This document shows, one piece after another, positions 37,770 to 48,400 of a DNA stretch of 64,000 nt. The notes under the pieces were generated by a model. It had not been told where the DNA came from. It searched no databases and worked only from the letters and a program-made list of their open reading frames with translations. The stretch's first letter is position 1. Each line of letters starts with the position of its first letter. The stretch lies in NCBI GenBank assembly GCA_050184115.1, contig JBFXAQ010000012.1, positions 132,110 to 196,109 of the forward strand. The letters run 5' to 3'. Both the position numbers and the translations under genes were made by a program. The stretch is from JACKNG01 sp050184115. Its GTDB lineage: Bacteria > Pseudomonadota > Gammaproteobacteria > Ga0077536.

Positions 37770-38150
37770 ATGAAGCAAGGTCTCGCGATCGCGATGGTTG
37801 CAGTACTCGTCCTCGGTGTCGCGGCTGAGGCGTCCGCGCACGGTCGGTCCCGCAGTCACTTCGATTTCTACTTCGGCTCACCGGGATGGTGGGGGCCGAG
37901 CTACTACCGCCCCTGGCCGCCCTATTACTACTACGAACCGCGCACCGTGATCATCGAGCGTGAACCGCCGGTCTATATCCAACGGCCGATGCCGCAGGTG
38001 GCGCCGGCACCGGCCCCGGCGCCGCAGGCTGCGCCGCGCGTCTGGTACTACTGCCCGAATCCGGCCGGCTATTACCCCTACGTGCAGAACTGCCCGCAGC
38101 CCTGGGTGAGCGTCGACCCCAGCACGGTGGCGCCCCCGCCTGGGCAGTGA
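37770..38150 (+). CDS. Small exported Tyr/Pro-rich protein
   Basis: A 126-residue protein with a clear Sec signal peptide (about residues 1-24, cleaved near ASAHG). The mature part is rich in Tyr, Pro and Trp (GSPGWWGPSYYRPWPPYYYY), with a Pro/Ala linker and a C-terminal motif RVWYYCPNPAGYYPYVQNC having two Cys. The WYYC...YYPYV...CP pattern is seen in many proteobacterial periplasmic or outer-membrane small proteins of unknown function. GGATGGAG precedes the ATG at 37770; another ATG lies two codons upstream. The glycine-zipper lipoprotein gene follows 34 nt later. Confidence 0.75.
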   Translation: MKQGLAIAMVAVLVLGVAAEASAHGRSRSHFDFYFGSPGWWGPSYYRPWPPYYYYEPRTVIIEREPPVYIQRPMPQVAPAPAPAPQAAPRVWYYCPNPAGYYPYVQNCPQPWVSVDPSTVAPPPGQ

Positions 38151-38184
38151 GCGGACGGTTCATACCAGATCCAGGAGAACGAGC

Positions 38185-38751
38185 GTGAACGTGATCCCGA
38201 AGATAATCGTTGTCGCCACCGCGATCGCGGCGGGCGGTTGCGCCTACCAGCCAACCGGTCCGAGCCAGATGGCCTTGCCCGGCACGGGTTCCAGCTTCGA
38301 GCGCTTCCAGGCGGATGACATGACCTGCCAGGCCTACGCTCAGCAGGCGTCGGGTGGCCTGTCGACGCAGGAAGGTGCGCAGAAAGGCGCCGTCGACAGC
38401 GCGGTCGCCGGCACCCTGCTCGGCGCAGCGGCCGGTGCCCTGATCGGCGGCGCCACCGGCGACGCCGCGACCGGCGCCGGCATTGGCGCCGGCAGTGGCC
38501 TGCTGCTCGGTGGCGCGGCCGGCAGTGATGCCTACGCGACGTCCGGTTACCGCGTGCAGGACCGCTACGACAACGCCTATATCCAGTGCATGTACGCGCG
38601 CGGCCACCAGGTTCCGGTACCGGCGAGCGTCGCCGCCCTGCAGCAGGCGCAGCCGGCACCACAGGTCGTGGCGCCTGCACCGGCTGCGGCCGTGCCGCCC
38701 GGGGTCGCCGCCTACCCACCGCCCAATACGCCACCCCCGCCCGGCTATTGA
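38185..38751 (+). CDS. Glycine-zipper (YMGG-like) lipoprotein
   Basis: A 188-residue envelope protein. The N-terminus is a lipoprotein signal with lipobox AAGGC (Cys19). The middle has a glycine zipper (TLLGAAAGALIGGATGDAAT and onward) that probably inserts in a membrane, and RVQDRYDNAYIQCMYARGHQVP is the C-terminal conserved block of this family. It ends in a Pro/Ala-rich tail. The start is a GTG with CAGGAG upstream. It forms a likely two-gene unit with the Tyr/Pro-rich exported protein; function unknown. Confidence 0.8.
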   Translation: MNVIPKIIVVATAIAAGGCAYQPTGPSQMALPGTGSSFERFQADDMTCQAYAQQASGGLSTQEGAQKGAVDSAVAGTLLGAAAGALIGGATGDAATGAGIGAGSGLLLGGAAGSDAYATSGYRVQDRYDNAYIQCMYARGHQVPVPASVAALQQAQPAPQVVAPAPAAAVPPGVAAYPPPNTPPPPGY

Positions 38752-38773
38752 AACAAGCTTGGAACCCCGGCGG

Positions 38774-39442
38774 TCAGCACCAGGATTGCTGGCCGCTCGG
38801 GTGATGCAGCAGCTCGCGGACATTCGCTTCGAGCACGCGGTAGCCGACGTTTCCGGTCAGCATCTGGCGGCCCTCGTTGAAGACCAGGGTGGGGCTCGCG
38901 CGCACGTGCAGGTCGGCGGCGGCCATGGCGTCGTCGGCGAGCAGCGCGTGTGCCCTGCCGTCGTCGAGACGGGCGCCCAGCGCGTCGACATCGCAACCGG
39001 CGTCGGCCGCGACGTCGAGCAGTACGTCGCGGCAGCCGATATCACGCCCCCCGTCGAAGAACGCGGCACGGATGGCATGGTCGAGTCGGCGGAGCTGGCC
39101 TCGGGTCGCGGCATCGTCCGTTTCGAGGCTGCGCGCCGCACTCAGCAGCAAGTGTGCCGGCATGGACGAGGCCGGCACGCAATCGCGCCAAGCCGCGGGG
39201 TGCAGGTTGACGTGTGGAAAGCGCTCGGCGACCTCGGCGACATGGACGGCATAGGCAGTGTGTCCACCGCGATTCGCCCACTGGCGTTCGAGCTTGCCCG
39301 GGACGTCGCCGAAGACGCTGAAGTAGCGGAAGTCGAAGGCGACGTCCTCCGCAAAGTTGCGTTCGAGTTCGCTGACCCGGATCTGGGCGACGTACGCCCA
39401 GATGCACAGCACGTCGGAGAAATGGGTGACCTGTATCGCCAT
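38774..39442 (-). CDS. DsbA-fold (FrnE/HCCA isomerase-like) protein with single active-site Cys
   Basis: A 222-residue thioredoxin-fold protein with the helical insertion of the DsbA/FrnE/2-hydroxychromene-2-carboxylate isomerase group. The active-site loop reads HFSDVLCIWAY, so CxxC is replaced by C-I-W-A and only one Cys (C13) remains; disulfide exchange of the DsbA type is unlikely. The cis-Pro loop is in RASPTLVFNEGRQML. There is no signal peptide, so it is cytoplasmic, perhaps a glutathione-dependent isomerase. The ATG at 39442 has GAGAGG upstream. It diverges from the RND pump operon. Confidence 0.75.
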   Translation of the reverse strand: MAIQVTHFSDVLCIWAYVAQIRVSELERNFAEDVAFDFRYFSVFGDVPGKLERQWANRGGHTAYAVHVAEVAERFPHVNLHPAAWRDCVPASSMPAHLLLSAARSLETDDAATRGQLRRLDHAIRAAFFDGGRDIGCRDVLLDVAADAGCDVDALGARLDDGRAHALLADDAMAAADLHVRASPTLVFNEGRQMLTGNVGYRVLEANVRELLHHPSGQQSWC

Positions 39443-39614
39443 GGGCCTCTCGCCGCGGAGGGTTCGGTTCGTGAAATGGAGGGGTAGTATCGCGGTCGGC
39501 GAGCGCCACGGCTTGCCCCTCGTCAAGCGCCCGACGCGCAGGGCCGCGTTTGGGGCGGCCGTGTCCGATCTGCGATAATCCGCCGCCTCCAGCTCAACTC
39601 CCGAGAACGCCGCG

Positions 39615-40769
39615 TTGGAATTTCTCTACGATCGCCTGTCGCGCGGCTTGTTGTGCCTGTGCGGCGTCTTCCTGGCGGCCACCGCACTGGCCGAGTCGTC
39701 GGCACCACCGCCCCCCACGGTCACGGTGGCCAAACCCGTGTTCCGCAAGATCACCGAGTGGGACGAGTACACCGGCCGTTTCGTCGCCGCCGAGCGCGTC
39801 GACGTGCGCGCGCGGGTATCGGGTTACCTGGAGTCGGTGCACTTCGCCGAGGGCCAGATGGTCGAGCCCGGCCAGTTGCTGTTCGTGATCGACCAGCGGC
39901 CGTTCCAGGCTGAAGTGACCCGCGCCCGTGCCGAGGTGGACCGCGTCTCGACCCAGCTCAAGGTCGCGCAGCTCGAGTACGAGCGCGGCCAGCGCCTCGA
40001 ATCCTCGCGCGCCATGAGCCGCGAGACGATGGAAGAGCGCCGCGCGCGGCGCGATGCCGCCCAGGCCGAAGTCGACGCGGCCCGCGCAGCGCTGCGTACC
40101 GCCGAGCTCAATCTCGGTTTCACCGAGATCCGCGCCCCCATGGCCGGGCGCCTTTCCGACATCCGCGTCGATGTCGGCAATCTCATTTCCGGCGGCTCGG
40201 CCGATTCCACCGTGCTGACGACGATCGTCAGCCTCGATCCCATCGAACTCGAGTTCGAGGGGTCGGAGGCCGAGTTCCTGCGCTACACCCGCCTCGACAC
40301 CGCCGGCACGCGGCCGTCGTCGCGCGATGCGCCGAACCCGGTCGAGGCACGGCTCATCGACGAAGCCGACTGGGTGCACAAGGGCCACATGACCTTCGTC
40401 GACAACGAACTCGACCCGGCGACCGGCACCATGCGTGGACGGGCGACCTTCGACAATCCCGACCACGTGCTCTTGCCGGGCATGTTCGCACGTGTGCGCC
40501 TGTTCGGCGCCGGCCAGCACGAGGCCGTGCTGGTGCCCGACGAAGCCATCACCGCCGACCAGGCGCTCAAGCTCGTGCTCGTGGTGGGCGAGGGCAACGT
40601 CGTCGAGGCGCGCCCGGTCAAACTGGGCCCGCTGATCGATGGCCTGCGCGTGGTGCGCGAGGGGCTCACCGCAGACGAACGCATCGTCACGGTCGGCCTG
40701 CTGCGCGCGCGCCCGGGGCAGCCGGTGACGCCCGAAGAAGTCGCGCTAGAGACCGGCGAGGCGCGCTGA
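39615..40769 (+). CDS. RND efflux periplasmic adaptor (membrane fusion protein)
   Basis: A 384-residue HlyD/AcrA-family adaptor. An N-terminal hydrophobic segment (about 8-27) ends ATALAES and is either a signal peptide or an anchor. The lipoyl half-motifs ARVSGYLESVHFAEGQMVEPGQLLF and FTEIRAPMAGRLSD flank a coiled-coil hairpin (about 95-155). Beta-barrel and membrane-proximal domains follow. It bridges the RND pump and the outer-membrane channel encoded by the next two genes, as in MexEF-OprN-type systems. The start is the TTG at 39615, giving MEFLYDRLSRG. Confidence 0.88.
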   Translation: MEFLYDRLSRGLLCLCGVFLAATALAESSAPPPPTVTVAKPVFRKITEWDEYTGRFVAAERVDVRARVSGYLESVHFAEGQMVEPGQLLFVIDQRPFQAEVTRARAEVDRVSTQLKVAQLEYERGQRLESSRAMSRETMEERRARRDAAQAEVDAARAALRTAELNLGFTEIRAPMAGRLSDIRVDVGNLISGGSADSTVLTTIVSLDPIELEFEGSEAEFLRYTRLDTAGTRPSSRDAPNPVEARLIDEADWVHKGHMTFVDNELDPATGTMRGRATFDNPDHVLLPGMFARVRLFGAGQHEAVLVPDEAITADQALKLVLVVGEGNVVEARPVKLGPLIDGLRVVREGLTADERIVTVGLLRARPGQPVTPEEVALETGEAR

Positions 40770-40775
40770 CCCCGG

Positions 40776-43700
40776 ATGCGCCTGTCACATTTCTTCGTCG
40801 ACCGGCCGATCTTCGCCTCGGTCATCTCGATCGTCATCACCCTGACCGGCGCGATTGCCTATTTCACGCTGCCCATTGCGCAGTACCCCGAGATCGTACC
40901 GCCGACCATCCAGGTCACGGCGACCTACCCGGGCGCCAGCGCCGAGACGCTGGCCAAGACCGTGGCGACGCCGCTCGAACAGGAGATCAACGGCGTCGAC
41001 GACATGCTGTTCATGCAGTCGTCGGCCACCGGTGACGGTCGCCTGACCATCAGTGTCACCTTCGAGCTGGGTACTAACCTCGATCTTGCCCAGGTCCTGG
41101 TGCAGAACCGCGTCGCCATCGCCGAGCCGCGCCTGCCGGAAGACGTGCGCCGACTCGGCGTCAACGTGGCGAAGAACTCGCCCGACATGTTGATGGTGTT
41201 GCACATCTACTCGCCGGACGGCTCGCGCGACGCAACCTACCTGTCGAACTACGCCCGCACCCAGATCGTCGACCGCCTGGCGCGGCTCAAGGGCGTGGGG
41301 CAGTACAGCATCTTTTCCGAGCGCGCCTACTCGATGCGCATCTGGATCGACCCCGAGCGGGCGGCGGCACGCGATCTCACCGCCAACGAAATCGTCGACG
41401 CGGTGCGCAAGAACAACGTGCAGGTGGCCTCGGGACGCTTGAACCAGCTGCCTATCCCCGAGCCCTCGGCCTTCGAGATCCCGATCGAGAGCCAGGGCCG
41501 TTTCATCGATCCCGAGCAGTTCGGCGACATCGTGGTCAAGCGCGCGCCGGGCGGGCGCATCACGCACCTGCGTGACGTCGCGCGGGTCGAACTCGGTGTG
41601 CAGGACTACTCGACCATCGGCTACTTGGACGGCAAGACCGCGTTGCCCATCCCGGTCTTCCAGCGACCGGGATCGAACGCACTCGAAACGGCGCGTTCGA
41701 TCGAGAATCTCCTGGCCGAGCTCAAGGCGGACATGCCGTCAGGCGTCGACGCCACCATCGCCTTCAATCCGACCAGGTTCATCGAGCAATCGGTGCACGA
41801 GGTCTACATCACCATCTTCGAGGCGATGCTCCTGGTCGTGCTGGTCATCCTGGTCTTCCTGCAATCCTGGCGTGCCGCGATCATCCCGATCGTCGCCATT
41901 CCGATTGCGCTGATCGGCACCTTCGCGGTGATGGCGGCGTTCGGTTTCTCGATCAACAACCTCACCCTGTTCGGCCTGGTGCTGGCGGTCGGCATCGCGG
42001 TCGACGACGCCATCGTCGTCGTCGAGAACATCGAGCGCTACCTGCGCCAGGGCCTGTCACCGCGCGACGCCGCGCACAAGACGATGGACGAAGTCGGCGG
42101 CGCGCTGGTCGCCATCGCGCTGGTGCTGTCCGCGGTCTTCGTGCCGACGGCCTTCATCAGCGGCATTGCCGGGCAGTTCTATCGCCAGTTCGCGCTCACC
42201 GTCGCCAGCGCGACCGTCATCTCGGCCGTGGTTTCGCTGACCCTGTCACCGGCACTGGGTGCCTTGCTGCTGAAGACCCACGGCGAGGACCACGCCCCCG
42301 GTCTGCTCGCGCGCACCCTCAGTGCCCCCTTCCGTGGCTTCGCCGCGGCATTCAACTTCGGTTTCGAGCGCTTCGCTGGTGGCTATGCCTGGCTGACCCA
42401 CCGCCTGCTGCGCATCGCGCTGGTGATGCTGCTGATCTATGCCGGGCTCATCGCGCTCACCGGGTTCCAGTTTCGCGGCGTGCCGACGGGATTCATTCCG
42501 CAACAGGACCAGGGCTATCTCATCACCGTCTACCAGTTGCCGCCTGGCGCTTCGCTGACACGTACCGACGCCGTCATCCGGCGCGCGACGGAACTCCTCA
42601 TGGCGATGCCCGAGATGGCCCACAACGCGGGTTTCGCCGGCTTCGACGGCGCGACCCGCACCAATGCCAGCAACGCGGGCGCCATCTTCGCGCCGCTGAA
42701 ACCCTACGAGGAGCGGGCCGACATGGGCATCGCCATCGAGCAGACGGTGGCGGAGGCGCAGCAGCGTCTCGGGTCCATCCGCGAGGCGATGGCTTTCGTC
42801 GTGCCGCCGCCGCCGGTGCGCGGCATCGGTACCGGCGGCGGCTGGAAGCTCTACGTGCAGGACCGTGCCGGCCGTGGTGTGGCCGAACTCGAACGCGTGA
42901 CCCAGCAGCTCATCGCGGCCTGCAATGCCGACCCCAAGCTCGCCCGGGTGTTCACTACCTTCAATACGGCGACGCCGAAGGTCTACGCGGACATCGACCG
43001 CGTGCGCGCCGAAAAGCTGCAGGTCCCGGCTGAGCGCGTGCTCGACGCGCTCGAGATCTACCTCGGTTCGGCCTACGTCAACGATTTCAATTTCCTCGGC
43101 CGCACCTACCGGGTGACGGCGCAGGCCGAGGGCAGTTACCGCGACGAACGCGAGGATCTGCTCAAGCTGCGGACACGTTCGGATTCGGGCGCAATGGTAC
43201 CGCTGGGTTCGCTGACCACCTTCCGCGACCTGACCGGGCCCTACCGGGTATCGCGCTACAACCTCTATCCCGCCGCCGAGGTGCAGGGTGTGGCGGCGCC
43301 CGGCGCATCTACCGGCGAGGCCATCGCGGCGGTCGAGCGCATCGCGGCCGAGGTGCTGCCGGACGGCTTCGGTTTCGAGTGGACCGACATGGCCCTGCAG
43401 GAGAAGCTCGCCGGCAACACGGCGCCGGTCGCCTTCTCGCTCGCCGTCGCTTTCGTCTTCCTCGTGCTCGCCGCCCTCTACGAGAGCTGGACCCTGCCGC
43501 TCGCGGTGATCCTGATCGTGCCGATGTGCTTGCTGGCCTCGATCACCGGGATCGGTTGGCGCGGCATGGACAACAACATCCTCGTCCAGGTCGGTTTCAT
43601 CGTGCTTATTGGCCTCGCCGCCAAGAACGCCATCCTGATCGTCGAGTTCGCGCGCCAGGCCGAGCGCGAAGGCCTCGATCGCGTGGCCGCGGCGGAGCGT

Positions 43701-43958
43701 GCCGCGGCCACGCGCCTGCGCCCGATCCTGATGACTTCGTTCGCGTTCATCATGGGCGTCGTGCCGCTGGCGATCGCGACCGGCGCCGGCGCCGAGATGC
43801 GCCAGTCGCTCGGCACGGCGGTATTCTCCGGCATGGTTGGCGTGACTCTGTTCGGCCTGCTGTTCACGCCGGTGTTCTATATCGTATGTCGGGCGCTGGC
43901 GCAGTTCTTCGCACGGCGGCGTGCCGGCAGTCCGCAGGCAGGAGGGATCGCGTCATGA
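40776..43958 (+). CDS. RND-type efflux pump inner-membrane subunit (HAE1 family)
   Basis: A 1060-residue proton-driven multidrug pump (AcrB/MexB/MexF class). It begins MRLSHFFVDRPIFASVISI, with the two large periplasmic loops and 12 transmembrane helices. The proton-relay Asp pair D410-D411 is in GIAVDDAIVVVENIER. Other family stretches are QSSATGDGRLTISVTFELGT, PTGFIPQQDQGYLI, QVGFIVLIGLAAKNAILIVEF and TRLRPILMTSFAFIMGVVPL. It starts 6 nt after the adaptor gene and overlaps the channel gene by 4 nt. The drug range cannot be deduced. Confidence 0.95.
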   Translation: MRLSHFFVDRPIFASVISIVITLTGAIAYFTLPIAQYPEIVPPTIQVTATYPGASAETLAKTVATPLEQEINGVDDMLFMQSSATGDGRLTISVTFELGTNLDLAQVLVQNRVAIAEPRLPEDVRRLGVNVAKNSPDMLMVLHIYSPDGSRDATYLSNYARTQIVDRLARLKGVGQYSIFSERAYSMRIWIDPERAAARDLTANEIVDAVRKNNVQVASGRLNQLPIPEPSAFEIPIESQGRFIDPEQFGDIVVKRAPGGRITHLRDVARVELGVQDYSTIGYLDGKTALPIPVFQRPGSNALETARSIENLLAELKADMPSGVDATIAFNPTRFIEQSVHEVYITIFEAMLLVVLVILVFLQSWRAAIIPIVAIPIALIGTFAVMAAFGFSINNLTLFGLVLAVGIAVDDAIVVVENIERYLRQGLSPRDAAHKTMDEVGGALVAIALVLSAVFVPTAFISGIAGQFYRQFALTVASATVISAVVSLTLSPALGALLLKTHGEDHAPGLLARTLSAPFRGFAAAFNFGFERFAGGYAWLTHRLLRIALVMLLIYAGLIALTGFQFRGVPTGFIPQQDQGYLITVYQLPPGASLTRTDAVIRRATELLMAMPEMAHNAGFAGFDGATRTNASNAGAIFAPLKPYEERADMGIAIEQTVAEAQQRLGSIREAMAFVVPPPPVRGIGTGGGWKLYVQDRAGRGVAELERVTQQLIAACNADPKLARVFTTFNTATPKVYADIDRVRAEKLQVPAERVLDALEIYLGSAYVNDFNFLGRTYRVTAQAEGSYRDEREDLLKLRTRSDSGAMVPLGSLTTFRDLTGPYRVSRYNLYPAAEVQGVAAPGASTGEAIAAVERIAAEVLPDGFGFEWTDMALQEKLAGNTAPVAFSLAVAFVFLVLAALYESWTLPLAVILIVPMCLLASITGIGWRGMDNNILVQVGFIVLIGLAAKNAILIVEFARQAEREGLDRVAAAERAAATRLRPILMTSFAFIMGVVPLAIATGAGAEMRQSLGTAVFSGMVGVTLFGLLFTPVFYIVCRALAQFFARRRAGSPQAGGIAS

Positions 43959-45415
43959 AGGTTCGGGCCATCGTACTGGCCTCGTTGACCCTCGCCCTCG
44001 CGGCGTGCAGCGCGGTAGGACCGGATTACCACGCGCCGGAGCAGACCACCGCGAATGCCGTCGATACCTGGCCGAGCGGGGCCGCCGCCGCGGGCGCGGT
44101 CAGCAGCGCCGCGCCGCCGGAAGCGTGGTGGCGCGAGTTCGGCGATACCACGCTCGAACGCCTGGTGGAGCGTGCCGTGGCGGCCAACTACGACCTGCGC
44201 GTTGCCGTCGCCAACGTCGAGGCGGCGCGGGCGGCGCTGGCCGGCGTCGACACCCGTCGCCGGCCGCGGGTCGACGTCAACGGCACCGTACAGGAACGGC
44301 GCGATGCCGCGGGCCTCATCGTGCTCGCCGATCCCGACCAGCGCTTTCCGACCACCACCAGCGGGACATTCAGCGCGGACCTCGGCTGGGAGATCGATCT
44401 CTTCGGCCGCGTGCGCCGCTCGATCGAGGCGGCGGTGGCCGATCTCGGTTCGGTGCAGGCCGTGCGCGACGCCGTCACCACGGCCGTGCTGGCCGAGGTC
44501 GCGCGCAATTACGTCGACCTGCGTGGTGCCCAGGCGCGTCTGTCGGTCGCGGAGCACAACGTCGACGTGCAACGACAGACCCTCGAACTCGTCGACCTGT
44601 TGCTGCAGGAAGGCGCGGCGACCGATCTCGACGTCGCCCGCGCGCGCACCCAACTGCTCAGCAGCGAGGCGACGATCCCGCGTCTGCGGGCCGCGGCACG
44701 GGCCGCGGCGAATCGACTGACGACCTTGACCGCCCAGCCCCCGGGCGCGCTGGATGCCGAACTCGCGACCCCGGCACCCCTGCCGTCACTGCCGGAAGTG
44801 GTCGCCGTCGGCGCGCCGCTCGACCTGCTGCGTCGTCGCGCTGACATCCTCGCCGCCGAACGCGCCATTGCCGCCGCGGCCGCGCGCATCGGTATCGCCA
44901 CGGCCGATCTCTACCCGACGGTGTCCCTGGGCGGGCGCGTGGGCGTCGGTGGCACGCCGCTGTCGTCACTGACCGCGGCCGGTGGCCCGTTCTTCGCGCT
45001 CGGCCCGACGCTGACCTGGAACGTGTTCGATCGCGCGGCGATCTATGCGCGCATCGGCCAGCAGGACGCAGCCGCCGCCGCCAGCGTGGCGCGTTTCGAA
45101 GCGACGGTGACGGGGGCGCTGGAGGAGGTCGACACCGCGCTCCGGAGCTGGCTCGACGAACGCGAGCGGCGCGCCCGCCTCGAACAGGCGCGCAGCGCCA
45201 GTCGCGACGCCCGCCGCCTCGCGCAACTGCGCTATCGCGAGGGCGTCGAGGATTTCCTCACGGTACTCGACGCCGAACGCCGCCTGCTGGAAATCGAGGA
45301 TCAGCTCGCCTTGTCGGAAATCGCGCTGGCGCAGAGCCTGGTCGCGATCTACCGCGCGCTGGGCGGCGGCTGGGAAGCGACATCACCACCGGAATTCGCG
45401 CCTTACGTGCCTTGA
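43955..45415 (+). CDS. NodT-family outer-membrane efflux channel lipoprotein
   Basis: A 486-residue TolC-like outer-membrane factor of the NodT/OprM group. The lipoprotein signal ends LALAACSAVGPDYHAPE (lipobox Cys18). Two OEP repeats hold the helical barrel segments, with LRRRADILAAERAIAAAAAR and GIATADLYPTVSLGGRVG typical. It completes the tripartite pump. Its ATG overlaps the pump TGA. No repressor gene (TetR/MarR/LysR) is adjacent, so control is not visible. Confidence 0.92.
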   Translation: MKVRAIVLASLTLALAACSAVGPDYHAPEQTTANAVDTWPSGAAAAGAVSSAAPPEAWWREFGDTTLERLVERAVAANYDLRVAVANVEAARAALAGVDTRRRPRVDVNGTVQERRDAAGLIVLADPDQRFPTTTSGTFSADLGWEIDLFGRVRRSIEAAVADLGSVQAVRDAVTTAVLAEVARNYVDLRGAQARLSVAEHNVDVQRQTLELVDLLLQEGAATDLDVARARTQLLSSEATIPRLRAAARAAANRLTTLTAQPPGALDAELATPAPLPSLPEVVAVGAPLDLLRRRADILAAERAIAAAAARIGIATADLYPTVSLGGRVGVGGTPLSSLTAAGGPFFALGPTLTWNVFDRAAIYARIGQQDAAAAASVARFEATVTGALEEVDTALRSWLDERERRARLEQARSASRDARRLAQLRYREGVEDFLTVLDAERRLLEIEDQLALSEIALAQSLVAIYRALGGGWEATSPPEFAPYVP

Positions 45416-45434
45416 ACCACGGCATGGGTCGAGG

Positions 45435-48400
45435 TCACGCGGTGGCCATGGCGAGTGCCCGCGCGCCGGCGTAGTCGGTCTTGCCGCTGCCGAGTTTCGG
45501 CATCGTCTCGACCCGCACCCATTGCTCGGGAACCATCAACGCGCTCAAGCCGCTCGCGAGACAGCGGGCGCGCACGTCCGCCTCGTCGAAGGCAGGGGCA
45601 TCCGCCGGTACCAGCGCGACCAGGCGTTCGCCCTTGCGTGCATCCGGGAGGCTGACCACGACCGCTTCGATGTCGGCGCCGAGCGCCTCGGCCAGGGCCC
45701 GTTCGACGGCGCCCAGGCTGACCATCTCGCCGCCGATCTTGGCGAAGCGCGAGTAGCGATCGACGATGGTCAGGAAGCCGTCCTCGTCGAGATGGCCCTT
45801 GTCGCCGGTCTTGTACCAGCGCCGCCCGTCGAGTTCGACGATGGCCTGCGCCGTGCGTGCGGGATCGTCCAGATAGCCGACCATGACCTGCACGCCACCG
45901 ATCAGGATCAGGCCGTCCTCGCCGACGGGTAACGCTGCCAGCGTCTCTGGATCGACGACGCGAAAGCTCGAACCTGGCAGCGGCAGGCCGACCGTGCCCG
46001 CGCGACTGCCGGCCTGCAGCCGCCAGTTGCTCGGGTCGAGGTAGTCGGGGATGTTGACGCTCGCCACCGGCGTCGTCTCGGTGGCGCCGTAGCCTTCGTA
46101 GATCGGCTTGCCGAATTTCTGCGCGAAGCCTTCGCGCACGGCCGGGTCGAGACGTTCCGCCCCGGCGACAATCAGCCGCAGGGGCTCGAGCATCGGCGGC
46201 AGCACGCGCTGGTTGCGCAGGTAGAAGCGCAGGAAGGTCGAGGTGCCACAGAGCATGGTCGCACGGTGACGGTAGACGGCCTTGGCGATGTTGACGACGT
46301 CAGCCGGATCGGGATGGACCAGCACCGGGATGCCTTCGAGCAGCGGCAGCAGGGTGGTCACGGTCAGGCCGAAGGCGTGGAACAGGGGCAGGCTGCCGAC
46401 GATCATGTCGCCCGCCACGGGGTTCAGCATGTCGGTCGTCTGCTTGATGTTGGCGAGCACGTTGCGATGATCGAGGACCACGCCCTTGGGCTGGCCTTCG
46501 CTGCCACTGGAGAAGAGGATGACCGCAGGTGCCCGCGCGTCGCCGCCGGCGCCATGCACGCGGGCCAGCACTGCCGCCGGCAGCAGCTTGAGCATCAACC
46601 AGCTCGCCAGCAGCTGCGCCCGGCCCAGCGCGGCGCGTTCGCTTTCCATTTCGTACACGCGGCAGCCGCTCAGCGCTTCGCCTGCACCGCTGCCACGCTG
46701 TTCCAACTTGCGCAGGAACTGCGCCGAGGTATACACCTCCTCGATGCCGGCGCGGGTAATCGCGGCGCGGATGGCATCGGCGCTGGCGGTGAAGTTGAGA
46801 TTGACCACGGTCCGCCCCGCGGTCAGGGCGGCCAGGTTGACCAGTGCGCCGGCGGTGCTCGGCGGCAACATGATGCCGACGGCGCCGCGACCGCGATGAC
46901 GCAGGCGGCGGGCGAAGGCAAGCGTCGCGCAGGCGAACGCGGTGCGCGACAACTTGCGGCCGGTCGATTCGACGATCGCGACCTCGCCGCCCGCGCGCCG
47001 CATGGTCGCGAGCCAGGCTTGTGGCAGGGTGCCGAGGGTGGCGACATAGTCCTCCCAGGCCGCGATCGAGAGTTCCGACACCGCCTGCTTGACCTCGCCG
47101 GCGCTGGCCGTGAGCGGCATCGGGGCGCCGAAGGCCACCACGATCGCGCGGCGCGGGCCGCGCAGGTTGCGTGCGCGCAAGCCGGGAGACGAGTGGGAGA
47201 ATTGGCTGCCCCACAGGCCGCGCAGGTAGAAAGGCACGATGATGGCGCCGCTGTCGGCGGCCTTGGCTGCGGCGCGTTCGAAGCCGCGTTTGAACTCGTT
47301 CAACTGGCCGTGGCGGCTGATGGTTCCTTCGGGGAACAGGCACACCACCTCGCCGGCACGGAGCAACTCGGCAATCGTCTCCAGCGATTGTTCCGCCGCG
47401 CCCGGCGCGATCGGTACGACGCCGACGAAGTCGAGGAACCAGCGCAGGTACCAGCGTTCGTAGATGTCGCGCGCCATGACGAAACGGATCGGGCGCGGGC
47501 TCGCCATGGCGACGACGGCCCAGTCGATCCACGACACGTGGTTGCCAAGCAGCAGCACACTGCCGCTGCGCGGAATCGACTCCATGCCGCTGACCTGCAG
47601 GCGGTAATGGAGGGCGAAGACGCGGGCGATGAGCAGGCGCACCAGCGACTGCGGCAGCTTGTAGACGGTGTAGGCGGCGCCACCGATGGCGATCACGGTC
47701 AGCATGGCCATCAGCCCGATGCCGCTGTAGCCGCGCCAGGCGAACAGCACGGTCAGGCCGAGGAAGGCGATCATGACCAGGTTGTTGACCAGGCTGCTGG
47801 CGGCCAGCATACGGCCGAGTTCGTCGGCCTCTGAATTGAACTGAATGAGCGCATTGAGCGGCACGATGAACAAGGCGCCGAAGAGGCCGAGCGCGAAGAA
47901 CAGCAGCGCCTGTGTCGTCGCGTTGTCGAACACCGACATCAAGGCCAGTGCGGCGGCGACGCCGATAGCGCCGACAGGGATGAACCCGGTTTCGATATGC
48001 GCGCGCGACAGGGTCGCGGCGAGTACCGAACCTGCCACCATGCCGACACTTGCGGCGGCCATGATGAGCTGGATGGTGGCGACGTTGTCGAGGGCAAGGA
48101 AGTTCTCGGCGAACGTCGGATAAACCGCGATCAGGACCTGGGCGATCGACCAGATGATGGACAGGCCGATGACCGACAGGCGCAGGACCGGGCGCCGCCA
48201 CAAGGCGCCCAGCGTTTCGCGCAGGTAATCGCCGCGACGGTAGGCGGCGACGTCGAAGGCGATCGCGGGGTCGTCCGGCCGCGTCTGCGGCAGGCGCAAC
48301 GTCAGGAAGTACTCGGCGCTCGCGGCGGCGACGAGGTACCAGCCGAGCGGCGCGATGGTATCGAGGATGCTGGCCGGATCCGGGCCGGGCGTCGACTCCA

